Shown here: piece by piece, positions 56,624-63,718 of the stretch
How positions within the stretch are numbered: position 1 is the first letter of the stretch
Layout: every line of letters begins with the position of its first letter
NCBI GenBank assembly: GCA_041874755.1
Contig: CP102611.1
Coordinates: 930,001-994,000, forward strand
Direction: 5' to 3'
Source: Chitinibacter sp. SCUT-21
GTDB taxonomy: Bacteria; Pseudomonadota; Gammaproteobacteria; Burkholderiales; Chitinibacteraceae
DNA length: 64,000 nt
Translations under genes and position numbers: made by a program
Notes under the pieces: generated by a model
Database searches by the model: none
Told to the model about the DNA's origin: nothing
The model's input: the letters and a program-made list of their open reading frames with translations, nothing else

Positions 56624-57304
56624 TTAACCAGCTGCTGACTGAATCTGGATGATCCCGCCAAAATTGGTTTTATCCCCATTGGCTAAATACACCGCAACAC
56701 CGTCACTACCAAATTCAACTGATTTGGCCACTTGCCAAGTCACCGTGTTCAAAGCAATTTCCTTGCCATCTTTTTGTGCATTAGCAGTTACAGTGTAATT
56801 GCCAGCTGGCAAGGCCGTGCCATCGGCCTTTTTGCCGTCCCACTCTACTTGCACCAAACCTGATTTACTCGTGGTAACCGGCACTTTGGCCACTTCTACA
56901 CCTTTGTCGTCGTAAATCTTCGCCATGCCATTACTAGCACCTTCTGGCACCTCAAAGCGCAAATCAGCCGGTTTAGTACCGTCAAAGCGGAAACCCTTGC
57001 CGGGAGAGAGCACTTCTTTGCCGATCAAATTTGCCGCCTGCATCACTTGCGTGCCGGCGTACAAACTCGTCATTTGCGACATGGATGCATTGAGCTTTTC
57101 AATCCCGCTCACCGTATTAATTTGCGCAATCTGGCTCGTCGTTTGCGCGTTGTCCATCGGGTTCATCGGGTCTTGCGATTGCAATTGTTTGACCAGCAAT
57201 TTCATAAAGCGATCTTGCTGCTCTTCAGTTTGCGTTTTGGTCACCGCTTTACGAGCATTGAGCGAGGTGTAATCAAATTGGCCTGATACTGGATTCGTTG
57301 CCAT
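56624..57304 (-). CDS. flgD: Flagellar hook-assembly cap FlgD
   Basis: Scaffold that caps the growing hook and is absent from the finished flagellum. The 226-aa protein has the conserved N-terminal block QDRFMKLLVKQLQSQDPMNPMDNAQTTSQIAQ (about 30-60), and a tudor/Fn3-like C-terminal part with YDDKGVEV and GLVQVEWDGKKADGTALPAGNYTV. It lies between flgC and flgE. Confidence 0.96.
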   Translation of the reverse strand: MATNPVSGQFDYTSLNARKAVTKTQTEEQQDRFMKLLVKQLQSQDPMNPMDNAQTTSQIAQINTVSGIEKLNASMSQMTSLYAGTQVMQAANLIGKEVLSPGKGFRFDGTKPADLRFEVPEGASNGMAKIYDDKGVEVAKVPVTTSKSGLVQVEWDGKKADGTALPAGNYTVTANAQKDGKEIALNTVTWQVAKSVEFGSDGVAVYLANGDKTNFGGIIQIQSAAG

Positions 57305-57317
57305 GATGCATTACTCC

Positions 57318-57731
57318 TTAAACCTGACCGAGCGACAAAGTGCGCAGCAGCAATGTCTTGGCGGTATTCATAACGTCAATATTGGTTTGATACGAGCGCG
57401 AGGCGGAAATCATATTGGTCATTTCGTCGACCACATTCACATTCGGCATCGCCACATAGCCATTGGCGTCGGCAAACGGGCTTTTGGGGTCGAACACTAA
57501 TTTCGGTGGTGCTTGATCTTCAATTACACCTGCCACTTGCACGCCGACCGATTGCTGGTTTACTGGCGAAATTGGCTGCGCCTGAAACACCACCTGCTTA
57601 GCGCGGTAGGGTTGGCCGTTAGAGCTTGTTACCGATTCAGCATTGGCCAAATTACTTGCCACAGCATTAAGGCGCGCAGACTGGGCGCGCATGCCCGAGG
57701 CGGCTACATCAAAAACACGAAACATCGACAT
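57318..57731 (-). CDS. flgC: Flagellar proximal-rod protein FlgC
   Basis: 137-aa rod subunit. It has [45 protein letters not shown] in family register, with the ANL-ANAES motif near residue 27, and the C-terminal [25 protein letters not shown]. It lies 10 bp after flgB. Confidence 0.96.
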   Translation of the reverse strand: MSMFRVFDVAASGMRAQSARLNAVASNLANAESVTSSNGQPYRAKQVVFQAQPISPVNQQSVGVQVAGVIEDQAPPKLVFDPKSPFADANGYVAMPNVNVVDEMTNMISASRSYQTNIDVMNTAKTLLLRTLSLGQV

Positions 57732-57741
57732 CGTTTAATCC

Positions 57742-58146
57742 TTATTGCCCAGTCAGTGCCGTTTTCATCGATTCAATCCGGCGCTGCATAAACGTCACCG
57801 AGGCCTGATAGCGAATCGCGTTATCGGTAAATTCTTTCATCTCGCTATCCATCTCAACGGTATTGCCGTCGATCGAAGGCTGACGCTCATTGCGATACAA
57901 CAGCTCGGGCGAGAAAATATCGATTTTTTGCGAGGGTTGTAGATGGCGCGCATCGCTCGTCGCCAGCGTCGGCATTTGCTGACCTTCGCGCGCAGTTTCA
58001 AACGCGGCCTTAAAATCAAAATCACGCGCTTTGTAGTTTGGTGTATCGGCATTGGCAATATTGGATGCCAAAATTTCTTGGCGATACGAGCGCATTTTCA
58101 GCGCGGTTTCCTGATTGCGAAAATAATCGTCGATTTTGGCCAGCAT
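57742..58146 (-). CDS. flgB: Flagellar proximal-rod protein FlgB
   Basis: First gene of the rod/hook operon. I choose the ATG at 58146 (MLAKIDDYFRNQ), with GGAG at 7 nt; an ATG 12 bp upstream has no ribosome site. The 134-aa protein shows ILASNIANADTPNYKARDFDF and the C-terminal EFTDNAIRYQASVTFMQRRIESM. A sigma-54-type promoter lies 31-45 bp upstream. flgA and flgM are not next to it; speD and its terminator precede the promoter region. Confidence 0.96.
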   Translation of the reverse strand: MLAKIDDYFRNQETALKMRSYRQEILASNIANADTPNYKARDFDFKAAFETAREGQQMPTLATSDARHLQPSQKIDIFSPELLYRNERQPSIDGNTVEMDSEMKEFTDNAIRYQASVTFMQRRIESMKTALTGQ

Positions 58147-58176
58147 GCTGCACTCCATTAGAACGCATTAATACAA

Positions 58177-58191
58177 GCACGATTCATGCCA
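58177..58191 (-). promoter_or_regulatory. Sigma-54-type promoter upstream of flgB
   Basis: Minus strand reads TGGCATGAATCGTGC, which has the invariant GG and GC with exactly 10 bp between and matches 7 of 8 of the fixed bases of TGGCAYR-N4-TTGC. The GC end lies 31 bp before the flgB ATG. Sigma-54 control of rod/hook genes is known from polar-flagellate bacteria. No activator-binding site was identified. Confidence 0.65.
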
Positions 58192-58248
58192 AGCAAATGT
58201 ACCCACTGAATGCCGTTTTTACTGGTTTTGCGGGGGCCAAACGCAAAA

Positions 58249-58271
58249 AAAGCGGCAAGGATTGCCGCTTT
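58249..58271 (-). terminator. Rho-independent terminator after speD
   Basis: Perfect 10-bp stem AAAGCGGCAA / TTGCCGCTTT with a 3-nt loop; on the minus strand it is followed by a TTTT run. It is 105 bp past the speD stop and just upstream of the flgB promoter, insulating the two operons. Confidence 0.88.
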
Positions 58272-58375
58272 GAAGCTTGTCGTATTGCGCCGATAAACTG
58301 GAACACCAGCCTTAAAGACCATCTTTAGGTATTGCTAAGCACAACATATTTTACAATGCATAGCTAGCTATACCC

Positions 58376-58756
58376 CTACGGTGTAAATCCCCGAATCATC
58401 ACTTGCCGCTCAATTCGCTGGGCGCGCAACAATTGCTCTAGCACCGCCAGCGCCGCCTCAGCATTGGCCGCGCCGCACATAAATAAATCGACCGCCGCAT
58501 AGCCGTGCTCGGGCCACGTGTGGATGCTGATGTGCGATTCCATCAGTAGCAGCATGCCGGTGACGCCTTGCCCTGCGCCAAAATGATGGAAGTGCTGCTG
58601 TAGCACTGTGGCTTGGCCCGCTTGTGCCGCCGCGAGCATGGCCTTGGCAATCAGCGCTGGATCGGCCAAGGCGGCTACATCGCAGCCTTGCAAATCGGCA
58701 ATCAAATGACGGCCCACAGCCAAGGCTGGCAGGGGCGGGATAGATTCCAATTTCAT
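58376..58756 (-). CDS. speD: S-adenosylmethionine decarboxylase proenzyme (SpeD-like)
   Basis: Makes decarboxylated SAM, the aminopropyl donor for spermidine. The 126-aa prokaryotic class 1 proenzyme has the self-cleavage site LLMESHISIHTWPE with Glu73-Ser74; Ser74 would become the pyruvoyl cofactor. FMCG with Cys94 supplies the proton-donor cysteine. The start overlaps the lipoprotein gene at 58753 by 4 bp (ATGA). It ends the cluster whose divergent partner at 63719 is a membrane spermidine-synthase-like protein, so the two may share an aminopropyl pathway. Confidence 0.9.
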   Translation of the reverse strand: MKLESIPPLPALAVGRHLIADLQGCDVAALADPALIAKAMLAAAQAGQATVLQQHFHHFGAGQGVTGMLLLMESHISIHTWPEHGYAAVDLFMCGAANAEAALAVLEQLLRAQRIERQVMIRGFTP

Positions 58757-58914
58757 TTATGCCCGCCTCCAGAGCTCCAGCCGCCCGACGATGAGCCGCT
58801 GCTCCAACCACGGCTACTGCTTGAAGAAATAGAATCGCTACACGACGAGAGATTAAATAGCGTACAGATCGTAATAATCGCGATACAGTAAATTTTATAA
58901 AAACCGTTGCTCAT
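58753..58914 (-). CDS. Small Ser/Gly/Trp-rich lipoprotein
   Basis: 53-aa gene between the DUF4178 gene and speD. Its start overlaps the DUF4178 stop by one base (TAATG) and its stop overlaps the speD start by four (ATGA), which strongly supports a coding role. The product begins MSNGFYKIYCIAIITICTLF, a short hydrophobic signal, with lipobox LSSC making Cys25 the acylated residue. The mature peptide SDSISSSSSRGWSSG then continues as Ser/Gly/Trp repeats ending in GGGHK. No known function. Membrane anchoring in the envelope is inferred from the lipobox. Confidence 0.75.
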   Translation of the reverse strand: MSNGFYKIYCIAIITICTLFNLSSCSDSISSSSSRGWSSGSSSGGWSSGGGHK

Positions 58915-60392
58915 TAGTCTGATTCACCTTTATTCAACGGCCAATGCAGCATATACGCCGCCATCCCCGTCCAAAACAGCGCCTCGATCACATCGTGCCC
59001 AAATAAAACCAAAGGCAAATTAATCGCCAGCAAAATCATCGTGTATCGCCAAGCTTGGCTGCGTTGATCGGCTTGTGGCTCAATTGAATCCGATTTGAGC
59101 GTTTGCACGTCTTTTTTGCCAAACCATTGCGCGATCTGCGCATTCATCACTTTTTCGGCTTGGCTCCAGACAATTTCGGCGTTGTTTTTTTCTTTGCACA
59201 ACCGCATCGGGCCGTTTTGGTACTCCCACAATTGCACGCGATCGCCCACGCTCACGCGCCAGTTAAACGCGCCCGCGGCGTAACAGACTTTGGCCGTGTA
59301 GCTGTCGTACATTTTGCTATAACGCAGCCCGCGATATTGCGCATGCGCCTCGCTCCAGCTCTCGGGCATTTCGTTCAGCACTTTTACGCGCGACCAGCCG
59401 TCTTTGGCCTCAACCAGCCATTGAAAGCCATGCTGCCAGTTGTGCAGCAGGTATTCGCTCCAATGCGAGTCTTCGTCGTCGGTTTCGACCATTTCGATCA
59501 AACCGATCACCGTCCACTTTGTGCCATTAATCATTGCTGAATCACCGCAATCCAGCGTCGCATGGTAGCGCTCGGCTTCGGTGTGCTTAGTCAGCACCAG
59601 TGCCCGATCGCCCGAGCAATCGACTTCAGAACCACACGCTGCACACACAATTTGCGTCGCGACACCAGCACGATACTGCAGCTGATTACCGCAATTTGGG
59701 CAATCGAGCACATTCGCCGTGCCTTTGAGTCGCCCCGCGCTGCGCTGAATATCGTCATCGCTACGCAGCAATTGCGCTTGCAGATTTTTTAGCTCGACCG
59801 CCTCGCCAACATAGAGTTGGGGATTGGGTTTGGCCGCATTCACATCGGAATAATCAAGCGTTAGAAAACGATCGCCACTACGGCAATCGACCACTTTGGC
59901 GACATAGCCATTGCCAACCACAAACGGCAATTCACCCTGCCCGCCAACGCACTGCGCAGTGCGTTTATCCGTTACCACATAAGCGCGGCCGCCGTGCTCG
60001 TAGCGCATTTCGGGCGAAAGATATTCAAACGGCTGCGCATTGGCCGCGGCGCCTTCAGGCAGTGGCAGCGTGAACATATACTGCCCACAGGTATCGCCCA
60101 GCCAGCCATACTTACCATCGTCAAACGAGACATACCACTCGTTCCATAATCCGGCATCGTAGCGCAGCTGAATCCGGCCAATCACGGTAAACGCGCGGCC
60201 CACAAATACGCCAGACGTGCCGATCTGGAGCGGCGAATAGTCCTCCAGCACCTTGCCAATTTTGCCGATGTCTTTGACCTCATCGGCACTACGCAACACG
60301 GTGGATTGGCAATACTCGCAGACAGCGATCGCCGAAATGGTCGAGCGAAATAAAACCTCAGCCCCGCACGAGGGGCAAGCGGTACGGAACAT
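58914..60392 (-). CDS. DUF4178 protein with zinc ribbons and C-terminal membrane segment
   Basis: 492-aa protein. I start at the ATG at 60392 (MFRTACPSCG), with GGAAAG upstream and TAATG coupling to the gene before it. The N-terminal zinc ribbon is CPSCG...CEYCQ. A first DUF4178-like unit follows (TVIGRIQLRYDAGLWNEWYVSFDDGKYGWLGD region, about 75-115), a second zinc ribbon (CPNCG...CAACG, about 230-255), and a second DUF4178-like unit (TVIGLIEMVE...WLVEAKDGWSRV, about 293-345). The C-terminus is hydrophobic (MILLAINLPLVLFGHDVIEA). Function unknown; the family occurs beside SPFH, DUF350 and SpeD genes. Confidence 0.8.
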   Translation of the reverse strand: MFRTACPSCGAEVLFRSTISAIAVCEYCQSTVLRSADEVKDIGKIGKVLEDYSPLQIGTSGVFVGRAFTVIGRIQLRYDAGLWNEWYVSFDDGKYGWLGDTCGQYMFTLPLPEGAAANAQPFEYLSPEMRYEHGGRAYVVTDKRTAQCVGGQGELPFVVGNGYVAKVVDCRSGDRFLTLDYSDVNAAKPNPQLYVGEAVELKNLQAQLLRSDDDIQRSAGRLKGTANVLDCPNCGNQLQYRAGVATQIVCAACGSEVDCSGDRALVLTKHTEAERYHATLDCGDSAMINGTKWTVIGLIEMVETDDEDSHWSEYLLHNWQHGFQWLVEAKDGWSRVKVLNEMPESWSEAHAQYRGLRYSKMYDSYTAKVCYAAGAFNWRVSVGDRVQLWEYQNGPMRLCKEKNNAEIVWSQAEKVMNAQIAQWFGKKDVQTLKSDSIEPQADQRSQAWRYTMILLAINLPLVLFGHDVIEALFWTGMAAYMLHWPLNKGESD

Positions 60393-60748
60393 TAAAGGCT
60401 TTCCCAACTAGGTAATTGTTTTTTACGGGCATACGCTCTAATGCATAAAGCATAAATAAAGCAGAAGCACACGAAGAACAAAAGAAAACCAATCGAACTC
60501 CAGGTGGCGCCTCTCATTGCAGAAAAGAATGCTGCGAGTAATAGAACACCAAAACGGAAGCAGCCTTGCAGAGCTTCACCACACAGTGAGTTGAAGTACA
60601 TTGGCTTAGTTCTTAAACCTAAAGCCCACTGAGCTCTGAGCAACCAAGGCCATTGCTCCAAGTATTGCCATTCTGTTTCCGCCGTTTTGGCTTGAAATGC
60701 AGCCAAAGCAGCCGCCTTTTTGCGATCAAACTCTACATCTTGCGCCAT
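60392..60748 (-). CDS. Two-TM membrane protein of unknown function
   Basis: 118-aa protein starting at the ATG at 60748, with a strong GGAGGGG site. A charged N-terminal helix (MAQDVEFDRKKAAALAAFQAKTAETEW) leads to two TM segments (about 65-83 and 90-108, FRFGVLLLAAFFSAM and FLLFFVCFCFIYALCI), and a basic C-terminus ends in KKQLPSWESL. I do not recognise it. It is translationally coupled to the DUF4178 gene and lies 2 bp after the GFA gene, so it belongs to the same operon. Confidence 0.7.
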   Translation of the reverse strand: MAQDVEFDRKKAAALAAFQAKTAETEWQYLEQWPWLLRAQWALGLRTKPMYFNSLCGEALQGCFRFGVLLLAAFFSAMRGATWSSIGFLLFFVCFCFIYALCIRAYARKKQLPSWESL

Positions 60749-60750
60749 TT

Positions 60751-61155
60751 TTAGCCCCTCCCCGGCTGCCATTCTTCGTGCTCGGCTAAACCCTCATACG
60801 CCAGCCACGGTTTGCGATGCGACGCCCAAATATGCTGCTCTGGCCGCGCTTGCGGGTCTTCATCCAAAGTCGCAACGCGCAATACCCAAAGCGGGCGCCC
60901 TTCTTTTTTCGCTAGTAAATGGCTGCCGCAGCCTGAGCAAAAATACCGAATCTTGCCCGCCGACGATTCAAATTGACTGAGCAGGTCTTCACCTTGCAGC
61001 CAGCGAAAATCACTCGGCTCTACGCCCGCCGCCGAATTAAAAGCAGCAGCGTGAGTTTTGCGGCAGGTTTGGCAATGGCAGTGCGCAATTGCGCTCGCTA
61101 ATTTGGCGACTTCATATTTAACCGCACCGCAGGCGCATGAACCTTGCAAGCTCAT
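60751..61155 (-). CDS. GFA/CENP-V domain zinc protein
   Basis: 134-aa member of the glutathione-dependent formaldehyde-activating/CENP-V fold. It carries the zinc ligands in pattern: CAC at residues 7-9, HCHCQTC at 25-31, and FCSGCGSHLL at 72-81. Its partners may be thiols or formaldehyde adducts, but most members have no tested activity. The start overlaps a 35-aa gene by 4 bp. Its place inside a DUF4178-SPFH-DUF350 operon is unusual. Confidence 0.85.
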   Translation of the reverse strand: MSLQGSCACGAVKYEVAKLASAIAHCHCQTCRKTHAAAFNSAAGVEPSDFRWLQGEDLLSQFESSAGKIRYFCSGCGSHLLAKKEGRPLWVLRVATLDEDPQARPEQHIWASHRKPWLAYEGLAEHEEWQPGRG

Positions 61156-61259
61156 TCTTTATCCTTGTCCCGCTTATCGTGATATTCATCAAACGCCCAA
61201 TATGCCCACATCATGCAGATCGCGCCGATCACGCCCAAAATCATCACCAAGGTATTCAT
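61152..61259 (-). CDS. 35-aa single-TM membrane peptide
   Basis: Short gene before the GFA gene, overlapping it as ATGA, with GCGAGA upstream of its ATG. The product has one TM (MNTLVMILGVIGAICMMWAY) and a charged tail (DEYHDKRDKDKE). The composition and the coupling support expression, but there is no family to compare. Its role could be to tune a membrane partner such as the two-TM protein; this is speculation. Confidence 0.6.
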   Translation of the reverse strand: MNTLVMILGVIGAICMMWAYWAFDEYHDKRDKDKE

Positions 61260-61288
61260 TGAATCTCGCTTTAAGTACTGTTGAATGT

Positions 61289-61576
61289 TTAAACCGCTTC
61301 GCTTAGCGTTACTTTGATTGAATCAGTCAAACTCGGCGCAATTTGAATAAAGCGTTGCAAATAATCCTGCTGGCCATGTAATTCAAAATCAGCTTTAGAT
61401 TTAAACCGTTCAATCATCGTGTAGGTTTTGTCGCAATCAACGGCACGATGCAAGGCATAGCTCAGGCAGCCACTCTCAGCGCGGGTCGGCGCGATCAGGC
61501 TTTGCAACTGGGCCTGCAATTCATTTTGCTGACCTTCTTTACTGATAAATTCGGCAATACAAACGATTTCGCTCAT
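61289..61576 (-). CDS. ABM-family protein (antibiotic biosynthesis monooxygenase fold)
   Basis: 95-aa dimeric alpha/beta-barrel protein. The start is the ATG at 61576 (MSEIVCIAEF), with TGGA at 7 nt. The pattern EIVCIAEFISKEGQQNELQAQL, then SGCLSYALHRAVDCDKTYTMIERF, fits the YgiN/LsrG type of ABM proteins, which act on quinones, haem or small carbonyls, or just bind ligands. Function here unknown. It lies between the SPFH gene (17 bp upstream) and the 35-aa gene. Confidence 0.82.
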   Translation of the reverse strand: MSEIVCIAEFISKEGQQNELQAQLQSLIAPTRAESGCLSYALHRAVDCDKTYTMIERFKSKADFELHGQQDYLQRFIQIAPSLTDSIKVTLSEAV

Positions 61577-61593
61577 GTCTATTCCACTCACAA

Positions 61594-62700
61594 TTAGCCA
61601 ATCAATTTTTTCAATACTTCCGCTTTGGCGCTATCGTAATCGGCTTGGCTAATCAAGCCCTGATCGAGCAAGCCTTTGAGCTGGGCTAGCTTGGCTTGTG
61701 GGCTGTTGGGATCGGCTGGCGCAGTACCCTGCTGAGGTACTGGCTGTTGCACTCCTCCTGCCATTACCCCCACGCCCATACCCCCATCGGCACCAATAAC
61801 GACTCCAGCGCCCGCCGGCGCTGCTACGCCGCCTAGCCCCAAAGCATTGGTCATCGCGCCCGCCATCACTTGGCCGACGCCGACACCAGCGGCCATACCC
61901 GCGCCAATGCCTGCCAAACCACCTTCGTTTTGCGCCGCGAGCGGAATGGCGTTGGCGGCTTGGTATTGCGTGTAGGTTTGCATATTGCCGATCATGCCCA
62001 TCGTGATGCGCGTGTCGATAGCTTTTTGCAGTTCTTCAGGCAAGCTGATGTTTTCCACCGCGAAGTTGTCGAGCTCAAGGCCGTATTTGGCAAACACCGG
62101 CGTTAACGCTTCGCTGATTTTCTGGCTCATCAGGCCTTGATTGCCGGCCATATCGAGGAATGGTACGCCTGCGCCACCCAAGGCTGAGGTCATCGTGGCG
62201 ACGACGAGGTTGCGCAATTGCAGTTCTAAATCATCACGCGTGTATACCTCACGCGTGCCGCTGATTTCGCTAAAAAACAGTTTCGGATCGACCAATTTAT
62301 ACGAATACACGCCAAACGCGCGCATCCGTACCATGCCAAAATCAGCGTCGCGTATCGTGATCGGCTGCGGCGTGCCCCATTTACGGCCAAGCTGCAGGCG
62401 GGTACTAAAGAAATAAACGTCCGATTTAAACGGCGACTCGAACAGCTTGTCCCAGTTTTTCAGGTAAGTGAGCACCGGCAGCGTTTGCGTGGTCAGCTTA
62501 TACATGCCCGCGCCAAACACATCGGCGACTTGGCCTTCATTAATAAACACCGCCGCCTGCGATTCACGCACTGTCAGGCTGGCGCCATACTGAATCTCGA
62601 AATCGGCCATCGGATAGCGATACGCCAACACGCCATCGCTGTCCTCATTCCACTGCAGAATGTCGATAAATTGCTTTTTAATAAATGAACCGAGACCCAT
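61594..62700 (-). CDS. SPFH-domain protein with C-terminal SHOCT domain
   Basis: 368-aa protein of the YdjI/virion-core-like SPFH branch. I start at the ATG at 62700, with GGAG at 6 nt. The N-terminal FIKKQFIDILQWNEDSDGVLAYRYPM and SLTVRESQAAVFINEGQVADVFGAGMYKL open the SPFH domain, which runs to about residue 220. A Gly/Ala/Met-rich hydrophobic stretch (about 250-315) follows, then a Pro/Gln linker and a SHOCT helical pair (LAQLKGLLDQGLISQADYDSAKAEVLKKLIG). SPFH proteins assemble into membrane-associated oligomers. It is probably the scaffold of this operon. Confidence 0.88.
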   Translation of the reverse strand: MGLGSFIKKQFIDILQWNEDSDGVLAYRYPMADFEIQYGASLTVRESQAAVFINEGQVADVFGAGMYKLTTQTLPVLTYLKNWDKLFESPFKSDVYFFSTRLQLGRKWGTPQPITIRDADFGMVRMRAFGVYSYKLVDPKLFFSEISGTREVYTRDDLELQLRNLVVATMTSALGGAGVPFLDMAGNQGLMSQKISEALTPVFAKYGLELDNFAVENISLPEELQKAIDTRITMGMIGNMQTYTQYQAANAIPLAAQNEGGLAGIGAGMAAGVGVGQVMAGAMTNALGLGGVAAPAGAGVVIGADGGMGVGVMAGGVQQPVPQQGTAPADPNSPQAKLAQLKGLLDQGLISQADYDSAKAEVLKKLIG

Positions 62701-62745
62701 GATGCGCTCCATCTGCTAGGCAAAAATTAATCAAATACCGTGAAA

Positions 62746-62859
62746 TTAAAAAAGACCACCGAGTAATTCAACAACCCAATCAAGCCCCGATTCCAAACCC
62801 CAATCCAGCGCCTCTTCAACGAAATCAGAATACCAAGACTCTTTCTTTTGCTGTTCCAT
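62746..62859 (-). CDS. Small acidic Trp-rich peptide
   Basis: 37-aa ORF, MEQQKKESWYSDFVEEALDW... ending in VELLGGLF, with AGGG 7 nt before its ATG. The helix is acidic and Trp-rich with an amphipathic look. It sits in the 233-bp gap between the SPFH gene and the protein at 62934 and is transcribed in the same direction. An alternative 60-codon frame over the same bases (62727-62909) is basic and unlike a real protein. Expression is likely but not certain. Confidence 0.5.
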   Translation of the reverse strand: MEQQKKESWYSDFVEEALDWGLESGLDWVVELLGGLF

Positions 62860-62933
62860 CGCGTGCCCTTTTTGCAATCAAACCTCATATGAACAGTGAG
62901 CAACGACACTGGCTGCTCGAAAGCCTGAAAACA

Positions 62934-63254
62934 TTACACTTTAATCACCATACTCATCACGAGGCCTGCGAGAATTAGATTTGCAGCACAACGACTTAAA
63001 GCATGAAATGAAAGGCTGAAAATGACATTACCTAACTCATGTTTACGATCGGTTGTTAATTCAGGTTTTATAAGCAATAAGCTGCCTTGCAAAATTGCAC
63101 CTATCGCTAATGACAAACCTCCCCACGAGAATAAGTCGTAGGTTTTTCCCGTCATAACTAAGCCAAAACTCAATAAAGCCAACCCAAGAACGTAAGCAAA
63201 AATCAAATTCCCACGCGACATTGCAAGTTCATTGTTTGAATTCGATTGATTCAT
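62934..63254 (-). CDS. Three-TM membrane protein of unknown function
   Basis: 106-aa protein beginning MNQSNSNNELAMSRGNLIFA, started at the ATG at 63254 that overlaps the DUF350 stop by one base (TAATG). Three or four TM segments are visible (NLIFAYVLGLALLSFGLVM, FSWGGLSLAIGAILQGSLLL, FSLSFHALSRCAANLILAGLVM). I do not recognise a family. The coupling to the DUF350 gene makes a joint membrane complex plausible. Confidence 0.65.
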   Translation of the reverse strand: MNQSNSNNELAMSRGNLIFAYVLGLALLSFGLVMTGKTYDLFSWGGLSLAIGAILQGSLLLIKPELTTDRKHELGNVIFSLSFHALSRCAANLILAGLVMSMVIKV

Positions 63255-63655
63255 TAAGACAAACACCCCGCATTAATCACACCGACCGCGACCGAAATAC
63301 TCCCTGCCAGTACACCCACAGCAACGTTATTATTCATAATCTGCTCAGGCATACCCTTAATACATTTCACCAAAAAGGCGTAAACCAAAATTTGCATCAG
63401 GCCGGCTAGCGCACCCCAGATGACAAAAAACACCAAGTGATTTAAATGCCAAGCGCTCGAGGCCAGTGCGAATGAAAAGCCGATCAGGGCTCCGGCGAAC
63501 GATAAGGCGGCGGCTACATTGCCTTCGCGCACCAGCTTGATTTCGTCGTACGGCGTGATTTTGATGTACAGCATCGCAAACACAATCAGCATCGCCACGC
63601 CGCTGGCGAGGTAGCTGAAATAGCCAATTAATGGCGGTAGATAGCTTTCTAGCAT
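63254..63655 (-). CDS. DUF350 membrane protein (YjfL family)
   Basis: 133-aa protein with four TM segments and the family sequence KITPYDEIKLVREGNVAAALSFAGALIGFSFALASS (about 33-68), where the I-x-EGN-x-AAALSF part is the DUF350 core. MNNNVAVGVLAGSISVAVGVINAGCLS closes the protein. The biochemical role is unproven. It is the first gene of the minus-strand cluster, and its promoter region (63656-63718) is shared with the divergent spermidine-synthase-like gene. Confidence 0.9.
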   Translation of the reverse strand: MLESYLPPLIGYFSYLASGVAMLIVFAMLYIKITPYDEIKLVREGNVAAALSFAGALIGFSFALASSAWHLNHLVFFVIWGALAGLMQILVYAFLVKCIKGMPEQIMNNNVAVGVLAGSISVAVGVINAGCLS

Positions 63656-63718
63656 GCGTATTCCTTACTAGGTTCAGGCATAATGCTGTCATTCTCTACC
63701 AAACAAATAAAAATATCC

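Noticed and set aside
62727-62909. 60-codon frame over the gap upstream of the SPFH gene
   Set aside because: Basic, low-complexity product with no ribosome site. The 37-aa frame at 62746-62859 is better supported.
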